Below, one piece after another: positions 1 through 8,324 of a stretch of 44,554 bases of DNA (its first letter is position 1; every line of letters begins with the position of its first letter). The notes under the pieces are model-generated. The model was not told the DNA's origin, searched no databases, and was given only the letters and a program-made list of their open reading frames with translations. Location: contig PLGM01000154.1 in the NCBI GenBank assembly GCA_003139795.1, positions 1 to 44,554 on the forward strand. Reading direction: 5' to 3'. The position numbers were made by a program, and so were the translations under genes. The stretch is from Acidobacteriaceae bacterium (GTDB taxonomy: Bacteria; Acidobacteriota; Terriglobia; Terriglobales; Acidobacteriaceae).

Positions 1-171
1 GACCATCTCCCCCGCATGGAAAGTCTCCCTTATGAGTCGTTCAGCGGGCTGTACGACTGCCCTTACCCAGAAGTACTCCTGGAAGGGGGTCTCCGAGAAC
101 GGGTCCCAGAGTGCTGCTGGTCGCCGATGCTTACCTTTCTTGCCGATCTGGAGAGGGTCAGGGCTGCATAA
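1..171 (+). CDS. C-terminal fragment of an unidentified protein (5' end outside window)
   Basis: An open frame runs from the first base to a TAA at 169-171 and gives 56 residues, ending FLADLERVRAA. The frame has no start of its own near the edge, so if real it is the end of a gene entering from the left. I do not recognise the family. It would lie inside the integrated element. A minus-strand frame of similar length overlaps it, so the coding call is weak. Confidence 0.3.
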   Translation, partial: DHLPRMESLPYESFSGLYDCPYPEVLLEGGLRERVPECCWSPMLTFLADLERVRAA

Positions 172-224
172 GGAGTATTAGGTGAAAAGCCGTGTGTTAA
201 CCGGGAGGGGAGCTCATATGCTCT

Positions 225-365
225 GAATTCCGAACGCGTGCTTGGTCGGAAAATGTGCGAAATCTGCCCCAAATTCCGAAGACCCAACCTCCTCTTCGGA
301 TTCGAGGGCAGGTTTAGCCCTTCTGAGCTGGTTGGGGCTCCAAGCCATACGCCCCGAATTCCGAA
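225..365. repeat. Three dispersed copies of (G/A)AATTCCGAA
   Basis: The decamer GAATTCCGAA occurs at 225-234 and 356-365, with AAATTCCGAA at 271-280 and an inverted partial copy (TTCGGATT) at 295-302. The spacing is irregular. The stretch 172-660 carries no gene I can support; short frames on both strands lack family features. The repeats may be remnants of a dispersed intergenic repeat or binding sites; neither can be decided from the sequence. Confidence 0.5.
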
Positions 366-660
366 TCCTAACGGTGTGGGATAAAGCTCGCCTGACACCG
401 CCACGCTCCATGGCGACACCATACAAAGCGCGGAATTGGTCGAGCGCAGCGTGGTGCCAAATGTAGCTGCCCATTAGGCTCACAAACAGGAGATCGCCCA
501 GCCGAGGTGAACAAACCATGAGTCCATCGCAACCGAGCGGCGAGCGACGCGGGCGAGGAAGTCGTCGGTCGAATTCACCCATCAGACGGTGCATGATGCC
601 GGAACGGCTCCGGGATGCCGGGGGCTTTACTAGCTTTTTCGAAACCTCTGCAATTTGCGT

Positions 661-871
661 GGGAACAGAGGGAACAGCGGGAACAACCGCGTAAACACCG
701 AATAGCTCCGTTCCCAAGTCGCAGGAACAAACTGGGAACGAGTGGGAACATCTCGCCGTATCGGCCACAGGGTCTCCGGTTTTGTTCCCCGTGTTCCCAC
801 TGGCGGGATTCGTAGTGGGAACACAGAAACCCGCGCTATTCTCGGTTGTTCCCGATGTTCCCACTGTTCCC
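661..871. repeat. GGGAAC repeat cluster (12 copies), iteron-like; candidate origin of the element
   Basis: The hexamer GGGAAC or its complement GTTCCC occurs 12 times in 211 bases: at 661, 670, 679, 710, 734, 744, 784, 793, 817, 848, 857 and 866. The first three are tandem 9-bp units (GGGAACANN). The last three are tandem 9-bp units in the opposite orientation (TGTTCCCNN), so the cluster is roughly symmetric with mixed copies between. It lies just downstream of the DUF927 helicase-like gene. Iterons beside a replication helicase suggest an origin or a control locus, but this is inference. The open frames crossing it read as low-complexity GTVGT or WEQWE peptides and are taken as by-products of the repeat. 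Confidence 0.7.
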
Positions 872-926
872 AATGGTTTTGAGGCAGCCTGCGAAAACAC
901 CGGCACTGCATTAAGGGGATAGAGGT

Positions 927-2591
927 CTAGGCCTCATCCCCCTCCCACATCCGCGCGCCGAAGACGTAAACCCACGTTGGGACCATCCCCGGCAGCCGGA
1001 CTTTTTGCGTAGCTCTGTCGCTGCCCGTCAACAGCCAACCGCGCTCGCGCAAAATCTTGGCTGCACTTTTCGGGTCGAAGCCTGCGCAGACTTCACCCCG
1101 GAAGCATCCCGGCAGTACCAGATATTCGCGCTGGCCATCGCTGGCCGACCGGAAAAATCCCGCACGGTTGATGATGCGCTGGTCTTCGATGGATGTGTCC
1201 TGGAACCGGCTGGCTCCATTCGCCCCAAAAAAGCTGCGCACCTGGGCTAGGAGCGCCCGCTCTTCACGGTTGCCGGTCCCGCCGAAGCCATCAAGCCACG
1301 CGACAAAGCACTTGCCCACGGCCGTGATGGACTCGCCCTCATTCCATCCGGTCAACTTGTAGCTCGTGGCAATTTCCCCGGCCACGGCCACCAACCCAAA
1401 GCGACGCGCTACCCGTTCCACCTGTCCGGCAGCGCCCTTGGGCACAAATTCTGCGACAAACTGGCGGATGCCATCGCGCAGGACCGTGTCCAACTTGGCT
1501 TTATCTCGAACGAGCACCTGCAACCATTCCGCGCCCACGGCTCCGTGATACAGGCTCGCGGCATCCTTGAGCGCCGAGACAAAAGCGGCCCCATCCGCGA
1601 AACCGTGCAAGTTCTCAAACGCGCCCAGTCCGGCACCCGCGTCCGCTCCAATCTCCGCCAAGCGAATTTCCTGCCCCGCCGTCGGCTTCAGGCCGGCGCG
1701 GGCCATGAATATCGAAAGCGACTCTTCCCCGGAGGACAGGAATAGCAGTCGCCAGCTTGCCGACGGGCGTGCTGTACCCATGCGTGTAGCGCGCGACTTG
1801 CCTTGGCCATTGGCCAACAGGTATGCGGCTTCGCCGACTTCGCGCGGATCCGCTTCGTTTATCTCGTCGAGAATAAGCAAGCCATCGTTGTGCAGGGCCG
1901 CCAGACTCTCAAGACCATTGGTAGTCGCGCGCCAACTCCGCCAGTACGGGTCGGGCTCCTCTGGCTTGCCCCACACAGATGCGCCGACCTTTAGCGCCGT
2001 GGTTTTGCCCGTCGATGAGGGCCCGGTAAAGTGGAATCCGCCCGATGGTTCGCCGGCAAATCCCAGCAGTGCCCCAGCAAAGGCCGTGCTGACGGCAAAC
2101 TGTAAGCGGGAATTGCCCTGTGCGAGTGAAGCGACGTGATCGCGCCATTCTATCGTGGTTCCGGCCACCGCAAAAGCCGGCTCGACTCCGCACGCGTTTT
2201 GAAAGACAACCCTCTCGCTGTTCTGCCCGACAGATTCGTGGGGGAGAACATAGGTGCCACCATGCCAACCCAGCCGGCCCACGCACCGCGCCCGCTCATC
2301 GACCGGCCACACCTGTATGTAGATGGCGAGTAGTTCCCGCGCAGCCTTGATCGGCGAAATAGATAGGCCCTGCCGCGCAAGTTCGCGGCGTACCTCGATG
2401 CCGTCACCTTGTAGGAGTTCGCTAGGCATCGCCCACTGGTGCCGCACGCCATCCCTGTCGCACCATTCAAGCAGGCGACCCCATTCGCTGCTCTTGCCGT
2501 CGCGCGTCGAGGCGACCGCGTGAAGTGGCGCGCAAATCCAAACAGGCGGCCTAGGGTTCGGTGGTCTGGTGCTGGCCGGGATATTTTCCAT
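927..2591 (-). CDS. DUF927-domain ATPase (helicase-like replication protein of a mobile element)
   Basis: A 554-residue protein with a Walker A motif GPSSTGKTT at about 190-198 and Walker B LLILDE at about 238-243. The flanking sequence (CAPLHAVASTRD, WGRLLEW, GWHGGTYVLP) is typical of DUF927, a RecA/AAA-like helicase module of plasmids, prophages and islands. In many relatives this module follows a primase/Toprim part in one chain. Here the frame begins at ATG 2591 with a stop four codons upstream, so the protein is the helicase part alone. Its first 41 bases overlap the end of the zinc-ribbon gene upstream on the same strand, so expression is probably coupled. The GGGAAC repeat cluster lies directly downstream. 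It likely acts in replication or maintenance of the element; the exact role is inferred. Confidence 0.85.
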   Translation of the reverse strand: MENIPASTRPPNPRPPVWICAPLHAVASTRDGKSSEWGRLLEWCDRDGVRHQWAMPSELLQGDGIEVRRELARQGLSISPIKAARELLAIYIQVWPVDERARCVGRLGWHGGTYVLPHESVGQNSERVVFQNACGVEPAFAVAGTTIEWRDHVASLAQGNSRLQFAVSTAFAGALLGFAGEPSGGFHFTGPSSTGKTTALKVGASVWGKPEEPDPYWRSWRATTNGLESLAALHNDGLLILDEINEADPREVGEAAYLLANGQGKSRATRMGTARPSASWRLLFLSSGEESLSIFMARAGLKPTAGQEIRLAEIGADAGAGLGAFENLHGFADGAAFVSALKDAASLYHGAVGAEWLQVLVRDKAKLDTVLRDGIRQFVAEFVPKGAAGQVERVARRFGLVAVAGEIATSYKLTGWNEGESITAVGKCFVAWLDGFGGTGNREERALLAQVRSFFGANGASRFQDTSIEDQRIINRAGFFRSASDGQREYLVLPGCFRGEVCAGFDPKSAAKILRERGWLLTGSDRATQKVRLPGMVPTWVYVFGARMWEGDEA

Positions 2592-3582
2592 CGAAGACAG
2601 TCAACTCGGCGTGTAAGGTTGCACAGATCCTGGCAAAGTCCCGCACATCCGGCTCTAGGCGGTCGTACATGGCGATTTGCGTTGGGACTGTGGCCCCCCC
2701 GGAATTGCGCTGATCACTGATACGTTTGCCCACTGCAGCGTATCGATCTTCGTCGGCCAGCATTCGGTGGGTTTCACTACCGCTGGCCCCGATGCCGTAC
2801 CCAACTCCAGAAGAGATGATCGTGAACAGCACACCGAAGATGATGCTCTGCCTCAGTAGTCGAATTCGCGCTTGGCCAACCGCCTCATCTGCGACGCTCA
2901 AATACTTCAAAGTCCCAAAAGTCTTGATGGCGAGGTAAAGCAGGAAAGGAAGAATGAACACGGCGACCAGAAGCGGAAGCCATACCGAGAGCGCAGATCT
3001 GGCGATATCGTCGGATACAGCGAAGGCGATCACCGAAACCATCAGCATCGTACCCAGGGCCAATAGTACAAACCGCACCACGGGCGTCTCGATTCCGTTG
3101 GTCGCTACTGCGTCCGGGCTCGATATGGCGCTTGAGGAGGCTAGATCGGTTAAAGTTCCGCCGAGCGAATCCGGTATCGGTTCGAGGGGTACCAGCACAT
3201 CTACCGCGGCCATTGTCTCCTGAATTTGCACGGCCTCGAAATTACTGTGAATGGCAGTCGGCAGAATCGGTGTGGATTCGGTTTCGCGCGTGTCGGCGTC
3301 GGAATGCCTAAGCAAGGTCGGCGGTCCTGGCACGTCGTCTCCATACAGCAGATTCCCACACGACGTGCAGAACAGATTGCCCCCAATGGCCTTGGTGCCA
3401 CATTTCCCGCAATACGCCTGGTCACCAGGACGCTCAGGCCTAACAACCGGAGCTGGCCCTATGGGGTTCGACACGAAGTGCCTTGCAGAAGGCGCCGCCT
3501 CAACGAACCCAGTAGGCGCTCCACATCTGACACAGAACTTCGCTACCGTCGGGAGGTCGCATGCGCAGTTTGGGCAATACAC
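2551..3582 (-). CDS. Double zinc-ribbon membrane protein (paralogue of the gene at 5142)
   Basis: A 343-residue protein with a GTG start (3582) preceded by GAGGATG. It opens with two zinc ribbons: CPNC...CVRC within the first 25 residues and CGKC...CTSC around residues 58-77. A polar linker follows, then three hydrophobic segments (FVLLALGTMLMVSVIAFAV; LSVWLPLLVAVFILPFLLY; SIIFGVLFTIISSGVGYGIG) and a charged tail. The first 25 residues nearly match those of the gene starting at 5142, so the two are paralogues. It is transcribed away from the protease gene at 3654, with only 71 bases between the starts, which suggests a shared control region. The 3' end overlaps the DUF927 start. Ribbons would face the cytoplasm as binding modules; the function is unknown. 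Confidence 0.8.
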   Translation of the reverse strand: MYCPNCACDLPTVAKFCVRCGAPTGFVEAAPSARHFVSNPIGPAPVVRPERPGDQAYCGKCGTKAIGGNLFCTSCGNLLYGDDVPGPPTLLRHSDADTRETESTPILPTAIHSNFEAVQIQETMAAVDVLVPLEPIPDSLGGTLTDLASSSAISSPDAVATNGIETPVVRFVLLALGTMLMVSVIAFAVSDDIARSALSVWLPLLVAVFILPFLLYLAIKTFGTLKYLSVADEAVGQARIRLLRQSIIFGVLFTIISSGVGYGIGASGSETHRMLADEDRYAAVGKRISDQRNSGGATVPTQIAMYDRLEPDVRDFARICATLHAELTVFDGKYPGQHQTTEP

Positions 3583-3653
3583 TGATCAACATCCTCAGAT
3601 AAATCGTTGGTGGAATTGTAGCGCTGGCGGGCCTATTATACACACAGGAATCA

Positions 3654-4949
3654 ATGGCTCATTGCATTAACTGCGGAACCAAGAATCCTGACGGTGCTGT
3701 GTTCTGTCTCGCGTGCGGACAGACCCTCTACCAGGAACCGCGGGCCCGTGCTTTGTCCGCTGCAACGAAGCGCGCCCGATGGCTTCTCCCGACCGGTATC
3801 ATCATTGGCGCGCTGGTCCTCATCCTTATTGTTGTGCTCGTGGGTATTCCAAAAGGAAGCTTACCGGACTCCAGCGCAAATCGGCCAAAGGTCCCACCCC
3901 TCACTACAGCGGTGCTCACAATCATCAGCTACGACGCGGCGGGCAACCGAGAGGCTCAGGGCAGCGGCTTCATTTTGACCAGTGCGGGCCTGGCGGCCAC
4001 CAACTACCATGTGCTCGATGGGGCGTCGAAGGCCACCGCAGAATGTTGTTCGGGGCGCAGGTTCGAGGTTTCCTCAATTGAAGGGTTCGACAGAGATAAG
4101 GATCTTGTGGTGTTTCAACTCCACGAATTTGGGGGTGAAGATTCTCCTCACGACCTCCCCGTCATTCCGCTCGATACTTCCGGAGACATAGCAGTCGGGG
4201 AAAGGGTCATCGCGATCGGGAGTCCCCAAGGGCTTGAGAATACCGTTAGTGATGGAATTATCAGCGCAATCCGCAGTTACAAGACCATCCGATATTTGCA
4301 GATTACGGCACCCATCTCTCCGGGATCATCAGGTGGCCCGGTTCTTAACGGTAGTGGTCAGGCTATTGGTATTGCAACGATGCAGGCGCAGGAAGGGCAA
4401 AACCTTAACTTCGCGGTCAGCTCCGAGCATCTGAAGCCACTTCTCGACGAGCATCTTCAATACTCGCTCCGACAGATTCAGCCGTCGCCGCAAATACAGC
4501 AAAAGCCTGGTGAGCTGACTGCAACCAATGAGAGGGATGTTAACGGACCTCAGGAGCAGCAATTGGGGCCATTCACCGGACAATTGGCGGGCACGGTCCA
4601 CAACGACACTGCGGACTTGTACGCCGGGTTTGCCCTGTTTGTCCAAGACATGGGTGGCGACCTTAGTGGCTGCCTCGCTGTACTCCGCCCGCTTGGGGGC
4701 AGTGGTCCACTGACAGGGTCTGTGTCGGGCGAAGATGTGACTTTTGTGGTCACGAGCGCTGACGAAAAGATTACGTTCACAGGGAAGCGGAGCAAAGGCT
4801 CAATTGTTGGAAACTACCTGGTTGAAAAGACGGCGGGGGAGGAGGAAACGGGCGAATTCAAGGCTAGTCGGAAAAGGATACTCCACGATAGCTCCAAGCT
4901 CGACTTTACAAACTGTCCAACCGATGCCGACCTGGCATCGACTAAGTGA
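3654..4949 (+). CDS. Zinc-ribbon, membrane-anchored trypsin-like (S1C/HtrA-type) serine protease
   Basis: A 431-residue protein. An N-terminal zinc ribbon (CINC...CLAC, residues 4-22) is followed by one membrane segment (about 46-65) and a trypsin-fold domain. The catalytic triad is visible: His119 (NYHVLDG), Asp150 (DLVVFQL) and Ser226 in GSSGGPV. No PDZ domain is evident. The C-terminal 130 residues form a separate, probably beta-rich domain that begins near GPFTGQLAGTVHND and ends before the Lys/Arg tail. The predicted topology is ribbon inside, protease outside. The start has AGGA 8 bases upstream and a TATTAT at 3634-3639 that could be a -10 box. It is divergent from one zinc-ribbon gene and followed by its paralogue, so the three look like one cargo module. 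HtrA-like quality control or an envelope-sensing role are both possible. Confidence 0.85.
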   Translation: MAHCINCGTKNPDGAVFCLACGQTLYQEPRARALSAATKRARWLLPTGIIIGALVLILIVVLVGIPKGSLPDSSANRPKVPPLTTAVLTIISYDAAGNREAQGSGFILTSAGLAATNYHVLDGASKATAECCSGRRFEVSSIEGFDRDKDLVVFQLHEFGGEDSPHDLPVIPLDTSGDIAVGERVIAIGSPQGLENTVSDGIISAIRSYKTIRYLQITAPISPGSSGGPVLNGSGQAIGIATMQAQEGQNLNFAVSSEHLKPLLDEHLQYSLRQIQPSPQIQQKPGELTATNERDVNGPQEQQLGPFTGQLAGTVHNDTADLYAGFALFVQDMGGDLSGCLAVLRPLGGSGPLTGSVSGEDVTFVVTSADEKITFTGKRSKGSIVGNYLVEKTAGEEETGEFKASRKRILHDSSKLDFTNCPTDADLASTK

Positions 4950-5141
4950 ACCAGGAAGTGAGCCAGGTGGATCATGTCACGGGTAGTATGTCCAGCTCAG
5001 GGTTTTTCGAGAAGACAAAGGCGGATCGCTCCACCACTGGTTATCTTGTGCCTCATTAAGCGCAGTATGCTATTGCCACTTTGAATCACCAGGGGCAGCC
5101 TGAAGTACAATTCCAACATCCTTTGATGGGGGACCGACTCT

Positions 5142-6281
5142 GTGTACTGCCCAAACTGCGCATGTGAGCTACCCGCAGTAGCAAGATTTTGCGTTCGGTG
5201 TGGGGCGCCGACCGGAGTCAGTTCTATGCTCGCCGCAGGACCTCAAATTTCGAAGCCGGAACCGCCGGCTCGGTCGCACGCTCCAGAAAATCTGCGAGAC
5301 AATGCGTACTGCGGAAGATGCGGTGCCAGGATTATCGGGGGAGATGAGTTCTGCCGCGCGTGTGGCAATCCACGACATATTGATGGTGTGCATTTCCCAG
5401 TGGCCACGCCCAATTCCGTTGAGGAAAGAGGACAGCATTCGGTCAACGGCGACCAGTCTGAGCTGGAATCTGTGGCCAGCCAAGACAACCCTACGCACCC
5501 GAGAAACCCCAAAAGGCCGCTGGTTTCTCGGGAATCGTGGATCGTGTGCTCAATTCTCAGCTTCTTGGCGGCTATGAGTAATGCCAGCAAGAGTGGCACG
5601 ACTGGCTTGGGGGAGTTCGTTCCATTTGCGATCGGAGGATTCATCGGCGGTCTGATACTGTTTGCAGGCAGTTGGGCAGTAATTGTCTTGATCTTCCGCT
5701 GGCTCTCTGGCTGGATTTCCCGAGTGCGCCACAAACGCCCCACACCCTTTTCCGCGAATCAGCAGACCCACCAAGCCTCTTTGCCGTCGATCAATAAGCC
5801 TTGGTTACGTGCGTACTGGCTTGTGCCTGTTGCACTGGTTGCCTTCATTCTCTTCTGGGCATTCGGTGGCAAAGACACGCATTTTGTGACCGGGCCGGCC
5901 GCACCGTCGGAGATCGTCTCCCACCTCAAGGTTACCGGGACTCTGCCTGACGTAGTGGTTCTCGACGGTTCAAACGAAGACCCCAATGAGAGATACCGCT
6001 TCGGAGGGCGCCTATTCAACGATTCGAAGAGTGAGGTTTCGTTTATCAGAATGAGGATTCGTATCTTCGCTTGCGGAGCCACTCCACAGCCCGAAGATAC
6101 TCCCTTGACTGAAGAAGAACGATCTAGCTGCACTGAAGTAGGCGAAAGCGTCAGGGAGGTGTACGCGCATATCGGACCGGGGGAAACAGGAGACTTCGGA
6201 AACTTCTATTTTCCAAAGCGTCCGCAGAATTATGGTTGGGATTACAAAATTCTCAATGTCGAAACCCCTTCTGGTGGCTAG
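5142..6281 (+). CDS. Double zinc-ribbon membrane protein with extracytoplasmic domain
   Basis: A 379-residue protein with a GTG start, as in its paralogue. It has two ribbons (CPNC...CVRC at 3-21; CGRC...CRAC at about 64-83). Hydrophobic segments follow near 131-150, 165-190 and 224-243, and a 130-residue soluble C-terminal domain comes after the last one. That domain (VTGTLPDVVVLDGSNEDPNE...FGGRLFNDSKSEVSFIRMRIRIFAC) looks like a small beta-sandwich of the kind that carries 'FxxxxFN' repeats in secreted domains of unknown function. The ribbons are close to those of the gene at 2551-3582, but the rest has diverged. It sits 192 bases after the protease gene on the same strand. Function is unknown; a sensor or partner of the protease is a guess. 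Confidence 0.75.
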   Translation: MYCPNCACELPAVARFCVRCGAPTGVSSMLAAGPQISKPEPPARSHAPENLRDNAYCGRCGARIIGGDEFCRACGNPRHIDGVHFPVATPNSVEERGQHSVNGDQSELESVASQDNPTHPRNPKRPLVSRESWIVCSILSFLAAMSNASKSGTTGLGEFVPFAIGGFIGGLILFAGSWAVIVLIFRWLSGWISRVRHKRPTPFSANQQTHQASLPSINKPWLRAYWLVPVALVAFILFWAFGGKDTHFVTGPAAPSEIVSHLKVTGTLPDVVVLDGSNEDPNERYRFGGRLFNDSKSEVSFIRMRIRIFACGATPQPEDTPLTEEERSSCTEVGESVREVYAHIGPGETGDFGNFYFPKRPQNYGWDYKILNVETPSGG

Positions 6282-6723
6282 GCAGCGCGCTCTCTCGCAG
6301 GGATTGAATGCCCATGAGGAATGGCGTGTGAGAAACGGCCGCGTGAGGGGACCATTATTGGCGTCCCGCACTCCAGAATCACCTGTTTTTGGAAGGGCTG
6401 ATCATAGTCACTTTCGACACGATTGAATACGCCCCTGTGAGTGCTTTGCTGGAACGCTTTTGGAATATTTCGGGGATGTGGGTGGCATTGGCGGAAGGAG
6501 CCAATAGGCATAGGGCCAATTGCATGTGCGGCTGCGGTCCAAGGGCCGCTCCTCATGGGCAAACTGGGAAATAGCTCAGTTCATGTCGGCCACTGTTTAC
6601 TGTTGCCAACCCCTTGAAAAGAACATTTCCCGAAGTCCGGCCCTCCGCGGTGAAGGACGCGTCCGTCATCTGCTGATACCGACATCACTAGCGACAGCCG
6701 TTGCATGGCGCAGTTCGCACACG
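6282..6723. other. Intergenic stretch without a recognisable gene
   Basis: These 442 bases separate the last cargo gene from the 3' end of the integrase gene. Short frames exist on both strands, but none shows a ribosome binding site with a recognisable family. No tRNA-Phe 3'-end duplicate, clear terminator or repeat array was seen here. Confidence 0.5.
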
Positions 6724-8130
6724 TTACATGTACCCAGGCACCATGATCGCTTTCAAGTCGGTAATCGGCTTGGGCTTCATCATGGGAATCACTTTTTGCG
6801 ATTTCAATTTGTCTAGATAATCAGCCCAGACCTGCATCATTAGCTGGCGTTCCGCCAGAAAGGTCGCGCGATTGTACGCACGGCCATTGGCGTCGATTAC
6901 CTGGTGCCCGAGCTCATGCTCGATCAGATCCTCTCTAATGTGCAGGTCTTGCCTCAGAATCGTGCGCGCTGTGGCACGAAAGCCATGGCCGCACATTTCA
7001 TCTTTGGGAATACCCATGCGCCGCATTGCCGTCAAGATTGCGTTTTCACTCATTGGTCGATTGCGATCGCGCGCGCCCGGAAAGACGTAAACGTCGTCGC
7101 CTGTAAGCGCATGCACTGTTCTCAGTATCTCCATTGCCTGACGAGGCAAGGGCACGATCAAATACTCGTCGACATCGTTCCGCCGAGGCTTGGAATCATC
7201 CCGCTTCGAGATCTTCATTGTCCACTGCTCGTCGTCCAGGTCGATGTCCTTCCACTTGGCCGTGCGCAGCTCACCCGGACGCACGAATACCAAAGGGGCA
7301 ATGCGAAATGCGCTCCGGACCACGAGGGTGCCCCTGTAGGAATCAATCGCGCGCAGGATTCCACCGATTTCCGCGGGCGTAGTAACGGCCGCAAAATGCT
7401 GCTCCTCCACTGGCTTCAATTGTCCGCGCAAGTCGGACGTGATGTCCCTTTCGCATCGGCCGGACCCGACGCCGTGGCGAAACACCTGTCCACAGCTTCC
7501 AAGGGTGCGATGGGCAGTATCTCCAGCTCCGCGGTTTTCGATTTTACGGATAACCTCGAGCAACTCTGGAGCAGTGATATCCGCAATAGGGCGACTGCCC
7601 AAGTAAGGGAAGATGTCATTCTCAAAGCGTGCATAAACACGTTTGCGATGGCTCTCTGATTTCGGATCGATGAAGTGTTTTAGCCATTCGCGAGCAATCA
7701 CTTCAAAACTGTTTGCAGCGCCGCTGGTGCGCGCTGCTTTTTGGGCTTTGCGATGAACTCCCGGATCAATGCCCTTAGCCAGTTGTTTGCGGCATTCACC
7801 CCTTTCTTCACGGGCCTCTGCAAGGCTTACGTCGTCATAGACGCCCAGTGAGATTCGCTTCTCTTTTCCGGCGAATCGATATTTGAACCGCCAGTATTTC
7901 CCGCCAGACGGATCGACCTCTAAATAGAGTCCCCCGCTGTCAGACATCTTGTATGGTTTCTTAGTCGCGATGAACTTCGGATTCTCTTTCGTCGCCCCAG
8001 TCTTATCGCCGGCAGTTTGACCCTTCGTAATTCCATCTCCAAGGGGAGGTGATTTCTTGTCCTTCCTGTTTGCCTTCACAGGCCTTTGGCCGGGCTTCGC
8101 GTTTTGAATCTGTTTGTCAGTCAGCGGCAT
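6724..8130 (-). CDS. P4-type tyrosine integrase
   Basis: A 468-residue site-specific recombinase. The N-terminal part (PLTDKQIQNAKPG, SDSGGLYLEV, GKYWRFKYRFAGKEKRISLG) matches the arm-binding DUF4102 domain, although about 40 polar residues are inserted between TDKQIQ and the KMSDSGGLYL motif. The catalytic domain shows Arg in VRPGELRTAKW, HGFRATART, HELGHQV and the nucleophile Tyr in GRAYNRA. I chose ATG 8130 (MPLTDKQIQ), which has GGAG about 10 bases upstream. An upstream in-frame extension to 8247 is only repeat-derived sequence. The gene lies 194 bases from the tRNA-Phe 3' end on the same strand, the usual layout for an element inserted into a tRNA gene. It should catalyse integration and excision at that site. 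Confidence 0.93.
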   Translation of the reverse strand: MPLTDKQIQNAKPGQRPVKANRKDKKSPPLGDGITKGQTAGDKTGATKENPKFIATKKPYKMSDSGGLYLEVDPSGGKYWRFKYRFAGKEKRISLGVYDDVSLAEAREERGECRKQLAKGIDPGVHRKAQKAARTSGAANSFEVIAREWLKHFIDPKSESHRKRVYARFENDIFPYLGSRPIADITAPELLEVIRKIENRGAGDTAHRTLGSCGQVFRHGVGSGRCERDITSDLRGQLKPVEEQHFAAVTTPAEIGGILRAIDSYRGTLVVRSAFRIAPLVFVRPGELRTAKWKDIDLDDEQWTMKISKRDDSKPRRNDVDEYLIVPLPRQAMEILRTVHALTGDDVYVFPGARDRNRPMSENAILTAMRRMGIPKDEMCGHGFRATARTILRQDLHIREDLIEHELGHQVIDANGRAYNRATFLAERQLMMQVWADYLDKLKSQKVIPMMKPKPITDLKAIMVPGYM

Positions 8131-8203
8131 CTGGGGCAACTCCAATCGGACCTGGGGGCAACCATTTTTGAAAAGGTCGCCCTGCCCCCAATGTTGCCCC
8201 CAG
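8131..8203. promoter_or_regulatory. Inverted TGGGGGCAAC-type sites upstream of the integrase
   Basis: CTGGGGGCAAC at 8152-8162 has an exact reverse complement at 8193-8203. A one-base-shorter copy lies at 8131-8140, touching the start codon, and CTGCCCCCAA lies at 8182-8191. Two copies point each way. The position between attachment site and integrase start fits arm-type integrase or excisionase sites, or an autoregulatory operator; which of these is inference. Confidence 0.55.
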
Positions 8204-8324
8204 GACAGATGGGCTGTCAAGGAATTCGCTGGGACGCCAGGACACAAGTAATGTTGAAAAATAAGGATTTATGTGCTTGAGAGGAGGGACATGGAACCGC
8301 GTGGGACGGGGTGAAACGGGAGTG

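Noticed and set aside
172-225. Group II intron domain V
   Set aside because: AAGCCGTGTG resembles the start of the domain, but the closing ACGGTTC strand is missing and no maturase is present.
661-871. CRISPR array
   Set aside because: Repeats are 6-9 bp, in both orientations and without spacers of constant length.
214-906. Minus-strand frame of 230 codons over the GGGAAC cluster
   Set aside because: Its sequence is a translation of the repeats (GTVGTSGT) followed by a low-complexity part, with no family match and no clear ribosome binding site.
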